Below are positions 46,316 through 58,413 of a stretch of DNA of 64,000 nucleotides, piece after piece. The DNA comes from Lepraria neglecta (Eukaryota; Ascomycota; Lecanoromycetes; Lecanorales; Stereocaulaceae). The translations under genes and the position numbers were made by a program. How positions within the stretch are numbered: position 1 is the first letter of the stretch; each line of letters opens with the position of its first letter. A model generated the notes under the pieces. It had not been told where the DNA came from. It ran no database searches and saw nothing but the letters and a program-made list of their open reading frames with translations. Location: positions 2,108,001 through 2,172,000 of the forward strand of contig CM065649.1 in assembly GCA_033220425.1 (NCBI GenBank), read 5' to 3'.

Positions 46316-47186
46316 TGCTTTCGCCATTCAGTGTATCCCACCGTATATGCAGCATGACTCCAGCGGGCATAGATCGCATAGCGTGACTTGGTAACAAATC
46401 AGATGTGGCGCTTCCATTCTCCATGCGTGCATCGCTTGGGAAGTCTTGGATCGCGATTGGTGACCTATAATGATAAAGCTAGTATATAGCTCAATGTATT
46501 GCTCGCAAGGCAGATCACGAGAATGTGTCTAATCCACTCCCTTGTACCTTATATGACCATGAGCTCGCTGAAAAGCTCCAGCAAGAAGTTTATCTTCCTG
46601 ATTGCATGGCTGATGGCCTGAAGCACGCTGAAGCCTCTCGTAGGTAGCAAAAAGATCTGGACGAGAGTTCCATAAGGTTGCCTCTGGCAAATCTAGCTAC
46701 AGCGGTTGACTGCATAAAGAATGGACTGTTAATGTCCAAATTGGACGGATTACACTCCCTCGAAGATCAACCATTCGGCGCTTCTTGCCAGATGTTTGGG
46801 CTTCAAAACAGGGAGACGTCCGAATTGTTTTTACACCCGCGAGAGCCTTTGAAGCCACTTTCCCGTATTCTGCTCGGCTTGAAGATGACATACGTTCATG
46901 CAGTGCTTGAGATGTAGAGTCAATAACGAGTAGTTTTATGAATTTCTTTAATTGGCTTCTGTCCGAGAGGCGCGCTACTGCAGGTACACGTCTCAACAAG
47001 GTTTAGCGGTAAATGCGCCTTTATTGTTTTGACTTCGACCCCTTTCCGTTTCGCATCTTGCAACCACCAGACTTCTTACGTTCTTTCATTTGCATCACCA
47101 CTCTCATTTTCTTCCTTCCAGAGTAACCGCTCTTCGCTCTTCGTCGGTCATTACTACCTATTACAACCTCGTCACAGCTTTTCAGT
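46316..47186. other. intergenic plus GH17 promoter
   Basis: Frames at 46.68-47.0 kb overlap on both strands and lack motifs. The final 150 bases are the pyrimidine-rich leader of the next gene. Confidence 0.4.
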
Positions 47187-48380
47187 ATGCATTTCTCGTC
47201 GCTTGTTGCCGTCGCCGCTGCGACCACACCTCTTGCAGTCTATGCAAAGGGCCAGTTAGGATATGCCCTGGGCTCTAGATTGTCCGGTAAGCTCTACTGT
47301 GAATTGACTCGAAAGCTATCCTCTAAATTTGGGGACAAGATGGATCGTGCAAAACCCAATCGGACTACGAAGCCGATTTGGGAGTCCTCAAGGAAACTGC
47401 GACGATTGTCCGAACATACGCAAATGTTGACGGTGGTGATTCATCGGGACCTATCTGCTATGTACCTGGTGCTCTCCTTCCTGCCGCCGAAGCTGCTGGC
47501 ATGAAAGTCATCCTCGGCATCTGGTACGGAAGTCTACTACTTCCTGTGGTGATACAACAATGCTGACATCCAGAGCCAGGGCCGACACCGACACCGCATT
47601 CGATGCCGACGTGGCCGAGTTCTTCAAATATGCCAAAGATTACACGTCAACGATCTATGCTGTCACTGTCGGGTCGGAGGCTTTGTACCGAAACCAACAA
47701 GACTCGTCAACTGGTCTTACTGGCGATGGTCTTTTGAACCAAATTTCAAAGTTCTACAGCCAAACCAAATCCAGTGGCCTACTCGGCAAATACAAGATTG
47801 GAACCGCCGACAGCTGGAACAAGTACCAAGATGGAACCGCTAGTCCAGTCGTCTCATCTGGCAAGGTGGATATCCTGTAAGACAATAGTCTGTTTGTCAA
47901 TATTGGTTTCATTCTGACATGTCCAAAGGCTCGTAAACGCGTTCGGTTACTGGCAGCAACAGTTGATTAGCAACGCTACTGCTACCTATCTCGACGATCT
48001 ACAACAGGCTTTTGGAAAAATTCAATCTGAAGCTGGTTCAACCACAAGTATCGAATTGTGGAACGGAGAGACCGGATGGCCCACAGATGGTATGGAAACG
48101 CTGCTCAAAATGTGGAACTTTGCTGACTTAGGTAATAGGTGGAACCAACTACGGAGCTGCGATTGCAGGCACAGACAATGCTTTCACATTCTTCAAGGAC
48201 GGCGTGTGTGCTGCTCTCGACTGGAACATCAACGTCTTCTACTTCGAGGCTTTCGATGAGCCATGGAAGCCAGCAAGCACTGGTGCCGATGGCCAACCTG
48301 GAAATGAGAACCACTGGGGTGCATACAACGTTGACCGATCACCCAAGTTCAAGGACTACTCGTGCTCATATTCCTCCTAA
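47187..48380 (+). CDS. secreted GH17 beta-1,3-glucanase
   Basis: A 327-residue glycoside hydrolase family 17 enzyme acting on cell-wall beta-1,3-glucan. Five exons: 47187-47286, 47340-47523, 47580-47876, 47929-48089, 48139-48380; all joins keep frame. A signal peptide (MHFSSLVAVAAATTPLAVYA) precedes KGQLGYALG. The acid/base Glu is in YAVTVGSEALYRN and the nucleophile Glu in IELWNGETGWPTDG. VILGIW spans the second junction and LDWNINVFYFEAFDEPWKP is the conserved C-terminal block. There is no GPI signal or Ser/Thr-rich tail, so it is a short soluble form like yeast Bgl2. Intron 1 uses an AAG acceptor, which is unusual; it is chosen because it restores DGSCKTQSDYEAD. Confidence 0.92.
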
Positions 48381-48929
48381 AAAGCTACAAAATGATCTGG
48401 TCCGAAACGGCTACGATGGATTGGGGCTAGATGCATTGGGTCCGGTTTCTTATGTTTTGTCATCCTTCGATTCTCTCGACCTTGGGCGTCTTGCAGCGAA
48501 CCTTGTCCAATACAAGGGCGAGGCTTGTATTCAAAAGAATACCTTGTATTTATCTAGACAAGGGGATGCCTGAGCAGTGACTGTAATAGAGCTTTCCTAA
48601 TCACCATTGTGCATCTCGGGTGTCATCAGATTGACGTTGCCAAATAGACGTATAGAAACAATAAAGTAAACGTTCAGCACAACCTTGTGACAGGAGAATT
48701 ACGTAGGATCGCTAATGCAGCGAATTATTCCTTGCGGAAAAACACGTTTTTGGCTGTGAAGCTGGCGGTCTTGGCAATAGAAGGCGACAAAAATCTGCCC
48801 CCAGCTTCAGCTAACACCACTTTGATTTCAAGCAACCAAGGCTATGTACATGCCTCGATATCTGCTATAATGTTGTACACAGTATAAGGCACCATAACAG
48901 ATTCCAGCGCGGAATCCTGGTACAGTGGC
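48381..48929. other. 3' flank, nothing seen
   Basis: Between the GH17 stop and the first Copia-like sequence; no gene is supported. Confidence 0.4.
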
Positions 48930-51290
48930 TAATTTAGCTTGGAAAAAGTGTGCCCAAATTGGTCTTCGGCTTGGTGTTACAGTCACCAGCCACATTTGCT
49001 TAGCGAGATGCATGGCATTGCTGCTCAGAACTGGCATCACCCCGTTCGAAGCTCTATACGCTTTAGCATATTGAAGACGACCTTATTGATTCTCTATGGG
49101 AGATGCTGGCTATTTATGCGCACCAGGCAGTAGGGCTGAGTAGGGCTGAGAGGTGATTTATGCTAACGATACGGCATCAAACCAACACTCGCTCACATGC
49201 ATATCTATGGCTGTCGAGCCTACCCACTCAAACATAACATTCCAAAGCTTCAAAAGTTGGAGCCGCGCGCCCACATTGGATATTTGGTGGGATATGACTC
49301 TAGGAACATCTATCGCATATGGGTCCCTAGTAAAAACCAAGTGATCAGAACTCGCGATGTTTCCTTCGATGAAAACACCTTCTACAAGCTAGATGACGTC
49401 GACGGCGCTCTACTAGTACAAGAACAGGAACTCCATGATACCATCCAGATTCTGCAGGAAATCCCTGAAGACATACTAGCGCATAATCAGGATCTAGAAG
49501 AACTCGAAATCCCTGCGATGACTCATACCAATCCCACTCCACCAACCACCACTAAGCAATCAGACAAGGCTGTAACGACTGAGCGCCAGCCATACCCAAC
49601 ACCGGCGTTCTCAGACGTCGGCAACACGCAATCCTCAACATCAGCGCCGCCATCAGTGGGAGCACCTGCGGTAAACAACAGAGAACATGTCGGAGAAAGA
49701 ATCGGAGATAGGCCCTGGGAATATCGTCCAGTAGGAACTCAGTGCCGCGATCCATCGAAATTTCCGCAGATGTTGATGAAAATCTCATTCTCCCAAACAG
49801 GACTAGGAACCGTCGACAAGCCCATGCTGCAATCGTCAACCATCTCGACCAACATACCGGTTACCATGCCACCTTTGCAACAAATATCGTACCAAAAAAT
49901 CACCTCCACCGCGATCGTCTCCCTGAGGAGCCGAAGAACTGGAAACAAATGTTGAAACACCCGCATATGACTCAGTTTACTCAGGCAGCTTGTCGAGAGT
50001 TCGAACATCTACAGTCCAGGGGCACCTTCAAGCTGGCAAGCAGAACCGACGCGAACAGCGAGATCCTGCCTCTTGTATGGGTGTTCAAGTATAAATTTGA
50101 TAATAATGGATATCTTCTTAAACATAAAGCCCGACTATGCGTCCGAGGAGATCTACAGAAGACTGAGCAGGATACTGCGGCAGCTACACTAGCTATTCGA
50201 GTATTCCGAGCTCTCATGGCTATCACCGCAAGCTTCAAACTCACTGCGAAACAGTATGATGCGGTGAACGCCTTCATCAACAGTACTATGAATGAGGAGA
50301 TCTATGTTGACTACCCCGAAGGTATGAAACGGCCGACTAATGTCGAATACCCATGTCTCCTCCTTCTCCGAGCTCTCTATGGCCTCAAACAGTCTCCACT
50401 ACTATGGCTTCAAGAAGTCACATCAACATTACTACATTGAAAAGCTCGCAGAAAGATACAACACCGCCGCCACTAGTCTATATCCAAAGACGCCGCTATC
50501 AACAGATCCATTGGTCGACTATGATGGTGTTGCGACCGCAGGACAAATCCATGCCTACCAACAGCGCATAGGATCACTGACATTCGCCGCAACCACCACC
50601 CGACCAGATATCGCCTTTGCCACTGCAAAACTTGCGCAATCTCTTACTAATCCATCACCCTTACATCAGGCTGCAGCCAATAAGCTTCTTTCATATCTAT
50701 ACCATTCAAGACACCTCGCCATTGAGTATGCCGAGTCAAGCAACAATCCAATATTTCTTTCAAGTTCTGGTGCCGCTTTCGCCGACGATCAGAAAAGCCG
50801 CAAAAGCTCATTTGGATATCTCTTCCAACTCTATGGAGGACCCATCGATTGGAAAGCTTCAAAACAACCCACTGTGACTACATCGAGTACTGAGGCGGAG
50901 CTCCTGGCACTATCAGAAACGGCCAGGCAGACGTTTTGGTGGAAACGATTTTTCGACAGCATTCAGTTTGATACAAAACAACAAACGGTCATACACTGCG
51001 ACAATAAGCAAACGCTCAGCCTCGTGGAAGCAGAAACACCAAGGCTTATGACGCGTCTGAAGCACATAGATATCCATAGCTGTTGGCTCAGGCAGGAGGT
51101 TCAGCGAAAAAGGATTACCACTGGATGGATTCCCACTGCCAACATGCCGGCCGATGGCCTCACCAAACCACTACCAAATCAGAAACACCAAAACTTCGTC
51201 AAACTCATCAACATGGTCGATATCAAACACCTCATTATCTCGTCTACAGCCTGATCGGATCGCCGCTCAAGCTGGGGGGGGGGGTGTGTT
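48930..51290 (+). mobile_element. degenerate Copia-type LTR retrotransposon
   Basis: Pol fragments in order: integrase C-terminal region (HIGYLVGYDSRNIYRIW, VIRTRDVSFDE; 49197 onward), reverse transcriptase (VWVFKYKFDNNGYLLKHKAR, YDAVNAFINSTMNEEIY, ALYGLKQSPLLW; to 50440), then RNase H (TTSSTEAELLALSE, IHCDNKQTLSLV, MPADGLTKPLP; to 51254). The segment that should hold the YxDD catalytic box is absent: the frame jumps from the GLKQSP block to a region well downstream of it, so roughly 130 residues were deleted. There is also a frame change near 49.75-49.95 kb. Gag, protease and most of integrase are missing. An 11-G run at 51274-51284 followed by TGTGTTGC is probably the polypurine tract and the start of a 3' LTR. 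No 5' LTR was found. Confidence 0.88.
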
Positions 51291-51758
51291 GCAATATTAG
51301 GATTCCATATCGGGTTGCCAAGACAGCCATCAGTTCTCATTTCCACATTTACATACTGTTCTAGCGCTTTCCACCCCTATTTCTGCTCCATCCTGTCTTG
51401 GAGCTGCATGTTATAATAGAGGCCTCATTCCATAGATTCTAGATCCTTAGGCAATACAGTTTCCATCATCATATCGCTTTTCTGCAGTATTGTAACACCA
51501 GCAGTCTTAGATAATTTGGGTAATTTAATATGATCGAACTATGTTATCCATCCTACTAATTGGAATATACTTGCTACCTTATCCTTGCTGCTCTCTGTGA
51601 ATTGATCTCTCTTCAGAAGCCACCTAGGAACTCTTGCTCAGGCAGTAGGACCTTAACAGGGATGTGGCTTTGAACCTAGCGACTCATTCCAAAACGCCTC
51701 AACTCGACATGCTATTTGCTAGGACGATGTTTCTGGCAACTAACTAAACGCTTTCCGA
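51291..51758. other. possible 3' LTR and cluster edge
   Basis: The first part may be the remnant 3' LTR of the Copia element, but I could not fix its end because no second LTR is available. No gene is seen. Confidence 0.4.
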
Positions 51759-52630
51759 TTATTTGGTGTACTCGGGGTAACACCTCTCGTACCTGAGATA
51801 GACGGAGGGCTAGCTAATTCCAGCATAGACATGAGGAAGCAGATGTTAGTTGACCGTAGGAACCGCATGCTTACCCCAACATAGTCTCTGCGATCCAGGC
51901 GCCTGCGATGTGTATCCAAATGAGTAGCCAGATCGGCATCCAATCACAAATCTCCGGGGACAGAAGGGAGGAGGCGTTGTGAAAGAATAGAGTGAGCTGG
52001 AAAAGCGATGGCTGCAGGCCGTTCTCCTCACAATCGGCGAGGTAGCCCACAGCGTTGCGCAGGAAGTTCACGTCAATGATGTGATCCCTGTCCTTGCAGG
52101 GATCTGCCCAGGCGGAGAAGACGAGATTCTCGGAAGCTGATTTATGGCTCCAGAATCGATGGCTGCAAGTCCGAGGCGGCTTTCGGTCAGTCACAGTGGC
52201 TCTCTAAGTAGATATATGGGACATCCTTGTCAGGGGCAAACTTACCGCGTGCCAGCAGGTATGAACAGGACTGTATGATCGTTGGTGAGTACGTGTTCCA
52301 CCCCGTCCGTGATTATACCCAATGTACCCTGCTCGACCTTGAAGTATTCGTCTTGTCGAAGATGTATATGTCTACCATATCAGCCAATCAGATATCGTTT
52401 CTTGACTATTTTGATATGATCCTTCTCACTTACAATGGAGGTCCAGATAGTCCGGCTTTAACAACAGGGTTTTCTATATAATGCGTCTCTTTGATGGTCC
52501 AAAGACCTCCAGGCTTTGAGACTGTCTCATATAGTGCTGCATTACCAGAGGTAACAAAGGACTCCTGGGAGGTATTCGCGGTGCGGCGCCGCGGTCGAGG
52601 CGACAGCCAGAGTTGCCACGCCCACACCAT
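51759..52630 (-). CDS. cupin-fold protein with C-terminal membrane helix
   Basis: A 214-residue protein in four exons (52434-52630, 52246-52371, 51875-52162, 51759-51792), every junction in phase with GTAAGT/GTAAGC donors. The cupin core has metal motif 1 as HIHLRQDEYFKVEQG and motif 2 as PAGTRHRFW. Residues about 175-205 are very hydrophobic (ICDWMPIWLLIWIHIAGAWI) and form one membrane helix or hairpin, so the domain is tethered. The last exon adds YERCYPEYTK. Such membrane-tethered cupins occur in fungal natural-product clusters, where the exact reaction is usually unknown (isomerase or cyclisation helper are possibilities, inference). It is the first gene on the cluster side of the Copia relic and is divergent from the UbiA gene. 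Confidence 0.78.
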
Positions 52631-53313
52631 TTTAAAAACGATTGACAATGAAGAGGTGGCAACGGAACAGACGTCAAGGCTCCAAGCTATATAGCGGGGA
52701 TCTTCTTGAAATTTATGTGTATTCGTGCTTATAATTACTTCGCCGATTATAATTGGTGTGTCACAGCAGCATTGTATCGATTAGGCTTACATCGTCAGCT
52801 CGGAGCTCCCCAGTGGTGATGGAACGCACATCCTTCTAGCGTAGCATCAAGCACAGATTTCTTCAAGCCGGTGTACACAGGCGGTGGATGTCGGATCCCT
52901 ATCATACCCTCCGACGATCCCGAGAACCATTTCCGTTCCCAGCGGGTAAATCTACTGATAAGACACGCTAGAACTACGGCTTCGTTTTCATGCAGGTGAG
53001 ATCAAAAAGGTACCGAGAGGCAACTCACCATCCCACTTCTGCGCAGCCTTCATGGGGGGGGAATGGTTTTCGCGGCAAGCCATGTAATCCTATCGCCTGC
53101 TGTTCTCGGAGAGAGAGGATATCACCATGAGAAATAAAGGTTATGACAGTCCAGCTTCTAAAATTCAATACTGCAACGAGCCCCCCATCCCATCCCGATC
53201 CCCAGGTCTTTATAAATCGCACACATTACCCATTTCCATACCATTTCTCTTGAATCGCGATCTCCGGCAGTCGCACGCCATCATAGCCCGGACAGAACCA
53301 CTCCCGCTACGCC
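52631..53313. other. divergent promoter of cupin and UbiA genes
   Basis: A 680-base region between divergent cluster genes; a run of eight G lies near 53054. No gene is seen. Confidence 0.4.
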
Positions 53314-54339
53314 ATGGACGCCGTTAAAGGCTACCGCAAGCCAAATCATGGCCTCTTTCACTTCATACCAGATGCTTGGGTTCCATATGCCGAGCTCATG
53401 CGTCTCGACCGCCTGTCGGGGTTCTGGGCCTTCTACTGGCACTATTTGATAGGACTTGGATTTGCCATCAATCTTCGCCCATTCTCCAACGATATCGATC
53501 TAAAATCTCTTGTCGTCCTCGCAGCGTATCTGGGTCTATGGGCCACCGTCTTCCGCGGTATTACCTGTACGTGGAATGACAACCTGGATCAGGACTTTGA
53601 CCGCCAGGTCGCTCGCTGCCGAGTGAGACCCATTCCGCGCGGTGCCGTCACAACATCGCAGGCGCATTTCTTCACAGCCGCACTGATTGCTACCGGAGCC
53701 TGCATCCTATACCCTTACGGCCATTCGATATTGTTTCACGCCGCCATAGATAGCGTGTTCTTGTTCATCTATCCCTTGCTGAAGCGCTTTACAGACTTCC
53801 CTCAAGTCGAGCTGGGATTTGGGCTATCTTATGCCATCTTTCTAGTGACTGGGATGCTCGCCAAGGATCCGTTAGCCCCTCTACTGGACTCGTCGTTGGA
53901 TCTCTCAGGGCGCGTGTCCAAGATCGTTCAGTCACCCGAGGCCCAGGCAGCTGCATTTCTATACACCGCTGGGATTCTCTGGTCTGTCATTTTTGACACT
54001 CTTTACGCTCATCAGGACTACCTCGACGACCTGAAAGCTGGCGTCAAAGGACTCGCCGTGCGACTCGGAAGGAAGGGAACAAAACCAGCCCTCTACGTAG
54101 CAACTCTGGCGCAAGTATACTGTTTAGCATTGGCAGGCCGTTTAGCAGGGTTTGGTGGACCATACTATGCTATAACATGTGGCGGCGATGCTTTGCTGTT
54201 GCCGTGGATGATTTGGGCTACCGACCTGGAAGATGGCGCTAGTTGCGCTTGGGCATTTGGTCGTGGAAGTGCTTATGTCGGCGCCTCGATCTCAGCTGGG
54301 CTCTTTGCTGAGTTCTGGTCCAAGAAGTATGGATTCTGA
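53314..54339 (+). CDS. UbiA-family aromatic prenyltransferase
   Basis: A single-exon, 341-residue integral membrane prenyltransferase of the UbiA/4-hydroxybenzoate type. The first Asp-rich motif is NDNLDQDFD (about residues 88-96), followed by RCRVRPIPRG; the second is YAHQDYLDDLKAGVKG (about 230-245). Both bind prenyl diphosphate through Mg2+. Seven to nine hydrophobic segments fill the remainder. In fungal clusters such enzymes attach farnesyl or a related chain to a phenolic acid to start meroterpenoid biosynthesis; some relatives act as terpene cyclases. The start ATGGACGCC is the first in frame and the N-terminal 20 residues resemble those of fungal Coq2-like proteins. A housekeeping Coq2 role is less likely because the neighbours are cluster enzymes and no mitochondrial presequence is obvious. 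Confidence 0.9.
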   Translation: MDAVKGYRKPNHGLFHFIPDAWVPYAELMRLDRLSGFWAFYWHYLIGLGFAINLRPFSNDIDLKSLVVLAAYLGLWATVFRGITCTWNDNLDQDFDRQVARCRVRPIPRGAVTTSQAHFFTAALIATGACILYPYGHSILFHAAIDSVFLFIYPLLKRFTDFPQVELGFGLSYAIFLVTGMLAKDPLAPLLDSSLDLSGRVSKIVQSPEAQAAAFLYTAGILWSVIFDTLYAHQDYLDDLKAGVKGLAVRLGRKGTKPALYVATLAQVYCLALAGRLAGFGGPYYAITCGGDALLLPWMIWATDLEDGASCAWAFGRGSAYVGASISAGLFAEFWSKKYGF

Positions 54340-54864
54340 CTGACTAGCTCAGGCACCTAGTCGCATGTGGATCTAAAATGAGAACCAGAGCGGACAGATA
54401 AAACATCTCAATATCTGCTTCCACAGCTTGACCGGGGGGGAAGGGTGGGGGGGTTTGATAGATTTAAAATGAGCATCAATTGATTTTAGATGGGAGCAAA
54501 TACGTTCATCAAGATGTTTCTTTAGCTGTTTAGGATGTGGGCGAGGCCTGCTTTGTCTAGCAGAATAAAATTGTTCCCACTGCAAGACTCTAATTTCATG
54601 AATAGATGAAACATATGCATGCTATGGCTCACTCGGTGACGTCTCATGATTGAATTTTACACAGTCAGAGGTGTGTTTCTCCAAAACTAGACTAAATACA
54701 TTTGTGGGGCGTCCAGGCAGCCCCGCACCGAGGTGCAATTTCCAACCCCGACAACACCTTCTAGTAATGAACCACCATCGCGAGTCATACTATGCACGCG
54801 TGCAAGCATGCATGATCAGTGAGCAGTGGCAATTACGATCCGAGTCGTTACACCCGGCAGCTAC
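54340..54864. other. convergent 3' flanks
   Basis: Between the UbiA and DMATS stops; contains G-rich runs near 54434-54454. No gene is seen. Confidence 0.4.
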
Positions 54865-56269
54865 TCAGTAGTAGACTTCGGGGAGTTTCGGGCTGAGATA
54901 CATAGTCATGTAAAGGCCCGTCTTCGGCGTGTGGGTGATGGACATCCAAGTATGAGTTCCTACACCCATATTTTCTGTAATTCCGTGCTTGGGACTTTGA
55001 AACGACATGTTAGCTTTTGGGCCAACTTGATGAAAACACAATAAGGTGGGGAAAGGAAGAAAAGGGTGAGACGTACAATGCTTTGTTCAAGTCGGATTTA
55101 TACCTGGCGGCGAGATCAGGATGACCATGGCTCTCGAACCAAGAAGCCATCACCTCGCTGAGCTGCCCATCCGACTTACCGAGCTGCCACATTGGAATGT
55201 GGAGCTTGACATCGAGGTCGGGCTCCGAGCCGTGCGTGGAGCGCATCTCATAGACGAAAACGCACTTCATCTTGTCGACGCAGACCTTGTCGTTGGCGGT
55301 TAGGTCCGAGCCGCTGAGGCCGAACAGGTGGTACCATAACTCGCGGATGCCCTCGAAACTGGCGGCGATGTGGGCGCCCTTCAGGCGGCCGCCCAGGTTG
55401 TACATTTCGTTGAGCTTGGTGAGCGAGTCAGCCTCGGAGAGGATGTAGACCTTGAGGCGCATCCCGGGCGTGTCGGCCACGCAGTCGTTGGAGAGAAGCC
55501 AGGCCAGCGGCGCGTCCTCCTGCCCTTCGAACGTCGACAGGTACGACATGATGGCATCCAGCGATCCATCGTACGACAACCCGTCTGGCCCGTTGCATGC
55601 CCGGACCGCGTCGGAGATGATGGTCTTGGCCGGGATCCCGCTCTGAAGCGCGCGCCAGTGCGGCAGGAAGTATGATTTGACCATGAGGTCGCCGGAGTGC
55701 TCCAGGTCGAAGGCGACGACGGCGCGGCACCGTGGGAAGTTCGGTGGGTGCTTTGCTATGGCATTGTCCACGCCATCGCTGGGTACGTTGGTTGCCTCGA
55801 GGAACTGATTGAATCGTGTTAGATCCAGACCCGGCACGTCTTTCGAGATTGTGTTCATAAACTCTTTTGTCCCCAGCTGGTTGATGGGATCGGTGGCTGT
55901 CCCTGCCTGCTTCGTAGTTGGTTCAAAGGTAAAGCGGATGATTTGTTTGCGACTCTTCTCTTTCCAGTTGATACTAAACTCGAAGGGCGACAGATCATGA
56001 GTAAGCCATGAACCGTAATAGGGTTTGCCGTTGATAGGACGTGGCCCCAGAGCCGGGGGAACCCATTTATAAAACCAACGGAGATAGTGGCGTTGCGCTT
56101 CATCGCTGTATTGATTTGCCTGGAGGAGCGTGGCCAGAGTTCCGGACATGGCTTCCCACCAGAAGGCTCGGTCCTCACTATCAGAACGGATCTCTTGATT
56201 GACCTCATCCAGGATAGGCAGAGCCTCAGCCACGTGGCCCACACCGTTCGAAGTGATTGAAGAAGCCAT
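54865..56269 (-). CDS. DMATS-type aromatic prenyltransferase
   Basis: A soluble ABBA-fold prenyltransferase of 440 residues in two exons (55077-56269 and 54865-54994). Recognisable blocks are FWWEAMSGTLATLLQANQY near the start, LGPRPINGKPYYGSWLTHDLSPFE, IRFTFEPTTKQAGTATDPIN, CRAVVAFDLEHSGDLMVKSY (the Lys/Tyr diphosphate-binding strand), RLKVYILSE and WYHLFGL. The second exon gives FPKHGITENMGVGTHTWMS, then TGLYMTMYLSPK, the normal end of the family, so the unspliced reading would truncate it. The full length equals that of indole or phenol prenyltransferases such as those of ergot, indole-diterpene and tryptophan-derived pathways. The acceptor cannot be predicted. A second, unrelated prenyltransferase lies next to it. 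Confidence 0.92.
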
Positions 56270-57061
56270 AGTGAAAGCTCTATCACATCAGCATCTAACA
56301 ATATTTATAGTATGAGCCCTTGAAAAAAAGAACAGATGAGTTCCGGAAAGGACAACAAAGAGTAATTGATTATGTTTAACGTCTTCGGGGATCGTCCCTT
56401 GATAAGGCAAATGGCGCCTGGTCTGCATCGCAGGGATGTATAGATCTCCATATAATTTACATTAAATCCGGCTAACGATTTATAAGGTAGGGGGGCTGTT
56501 ATTCAGCCACTTTAGTAGTATATCGGTTGCTTGTATTTCACATACAAAAGAAATGCTAACTAAGTAAATGCACAAAGCTTGGCAGCTTAGTAACTATGGG
56601 ATATCACAGGGCCTAACAGCAACGATCACCAAGCCTCCTTTGAATAACGTTTTGAAGGAATATGCAAGTGAGAGACGGATAGGAGTTTTGGGAAACAATT
56701 GTTGATACTCGGTGTGCTTGCATTATTAAGCTAGTAGCATCAACCAAGTTACAATGCATTAGCTATGACATGGTTTTTCCGAGCTCAAGATAACGGTCAG
56801 AGGCGAGCTGGGCGGACACCTCAGCCCGGGGAGGTCCAAGCCTCAGTCCAATTTAGGGTCTTGTAAGATTCTTCGGGATACATGTTGGGGCCTACTATAC
56901 CCCGATTATATTTGCCAGAGCTACTTATCTACCAACATGGAACGCTGTTGTCGATATTAATATTAACGAGCAGCTCTAGTCATTAATACCGGAGTTCAAT
57001 CCTCTACGCGGCCTCTGGAACACAGAAATCAGCGCCGACCCTGCTCAGCATCCCAGAAGTT
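56270..57061. other. divergent promoter of DMATS and cupin genes
   Basis: About 790 AT-rich bases without a coding frame; shared control region of two cluster genes. Confidence 0.4.
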
Positions 57062-57798
57062 ATGACAGCCCTTGACATACATAGTCTGGGCGGGGGCGAC
57101 ATCCGGACTCCTCATACAGTGGAAGTTCTTCCCCGTGTCGTCCGTCATGCTACTGGACGCAACGCAGAAGGGAAATCGGTATTCCTGTCCACAGACGATG
57201 ATGATCACCACCACCGCGAGCTGGTCAACAAATCAGCCATCGCCACTATTAACTACTCGACATATCAGCATCCTGTTGAGCTCAATGGCGACGTGGACAT
57301 CGAATATGCTCACGAGAACGAGGTCAGGACATCTCAACTCCTGATGCACAGCACAGACAATAGAACTAAAGCAAAGCACAGCCCGACATCTCCGTGGAGA
57401 ACGGATCCGCTTGCCGCATGGTTGATTTCGCTCCAGGTGGCGCATCACCAATGCAGCGCGTCAACAGTCTTGACTGCACCGTCGTGATCGAGGGCGTTTT
57501 CAGAATGATTCTCGACTCTGGCGGGGAGCGTACCATGCAGCGCGGCGACATTGCCGTCCAGCAGTCGACCGCTCACAGATGGGTCAACGTGACCGGAAAC
57601 GGGCTCCTGCCTGCTCGCATTTTGGTCGTCCCGCTCAACATCAACGATCCGCACGCAGGTGGCGAGAAGGTGCAGAGAAAGCTAGGTCTACCCAGAAGGG
57701 ATTCTGTATGGTTGCCCAGCCATAAAACCGAGGACGGACCAGATCGTGGTAGATTTGCTAAGTTTCATGAAAATGATTACTGGGAAAGTGAGTTTTAG
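57062..57798 (+). CDS. small cupin protein with altered metal motif
   Basis: A 225-residue single-cupin protein in two exons (57062-57322 and 57382-57798; donor GTCAGG, acceptor GCACAG, phase 0). The N-terminal half holds HTVEVLPRVVRHATGRNAEG and a His/Asp-rich loop. The core reads MVDFAPGGASPMQRVNSLD, then VVIEGVFRMILDSGGE, then IAVQQSTAHRWVN. In related proteins the first motif is usually PMHR; here it is PMQR, so one expected metal ligand is Gln. The later His in AHRW is kept. It belongs to a cupin type frequent in fungal aromatic polyketide and meroterpenoid clusters, often of unclear function. The substitution may mean altered metal use or a non-catalytic role (inference). Confidence 0.85.
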
Positions 57799-58413
57799 TG
57801 GACCGGCATTTTCAAGATTTTTCACTTCAAGGGAATCTTCACCATCTCAAGACAGGTCTTTAGAATGTGCATTCGGTATATATAAATAAATTTGATAGTG
57901 AATCAGATGTATTATCTGTTGAATAATCCCAATCTGCCACCTTGAAATTGTCTGAGTCGGCTTCTATGACACCACCCGCTGAGACGGACAAGCGCCAGCT
58001 CCAGGATGTGTACGCAGGCATCTCGACCGATGGGAGCCCTAGAGCTATAACAGGGGCCATGGAGACGCGGCATATTTGTTCAGGCCTTGATCAGACTAGG
58101 GGGGCAGAATCTCGGTGGCACAGACGACCGTGATTGACCTCTTGTACGATTATGTATAGGTGCTAATCATCCGGATAGAGCGAAGATCAGGTGCCGGCAT
58201 TCTTCAATGTAGCCCCTATCACTCCATGACCACCCCGTTGACAGCTCTATACAACTTCGGTTTGGAACGACTTCTGTCTTGATTGAATTGGGCAGTCGGA
58301 TGTCCATGGCTAACTTTTCGTTCTAGAAGTCCTCTCAGGTTTGATCTGGCCGTGACGCTTATACTATATCATGCTCTACCACGTTGTGCATTGCTGAACA
58401 TGCTAAATCAGGC
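57799..58413. other. convergent 3' flanks
   Basis: Lies between the cupin and P450 stops; no gene is seen. Confidence 0.4.
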
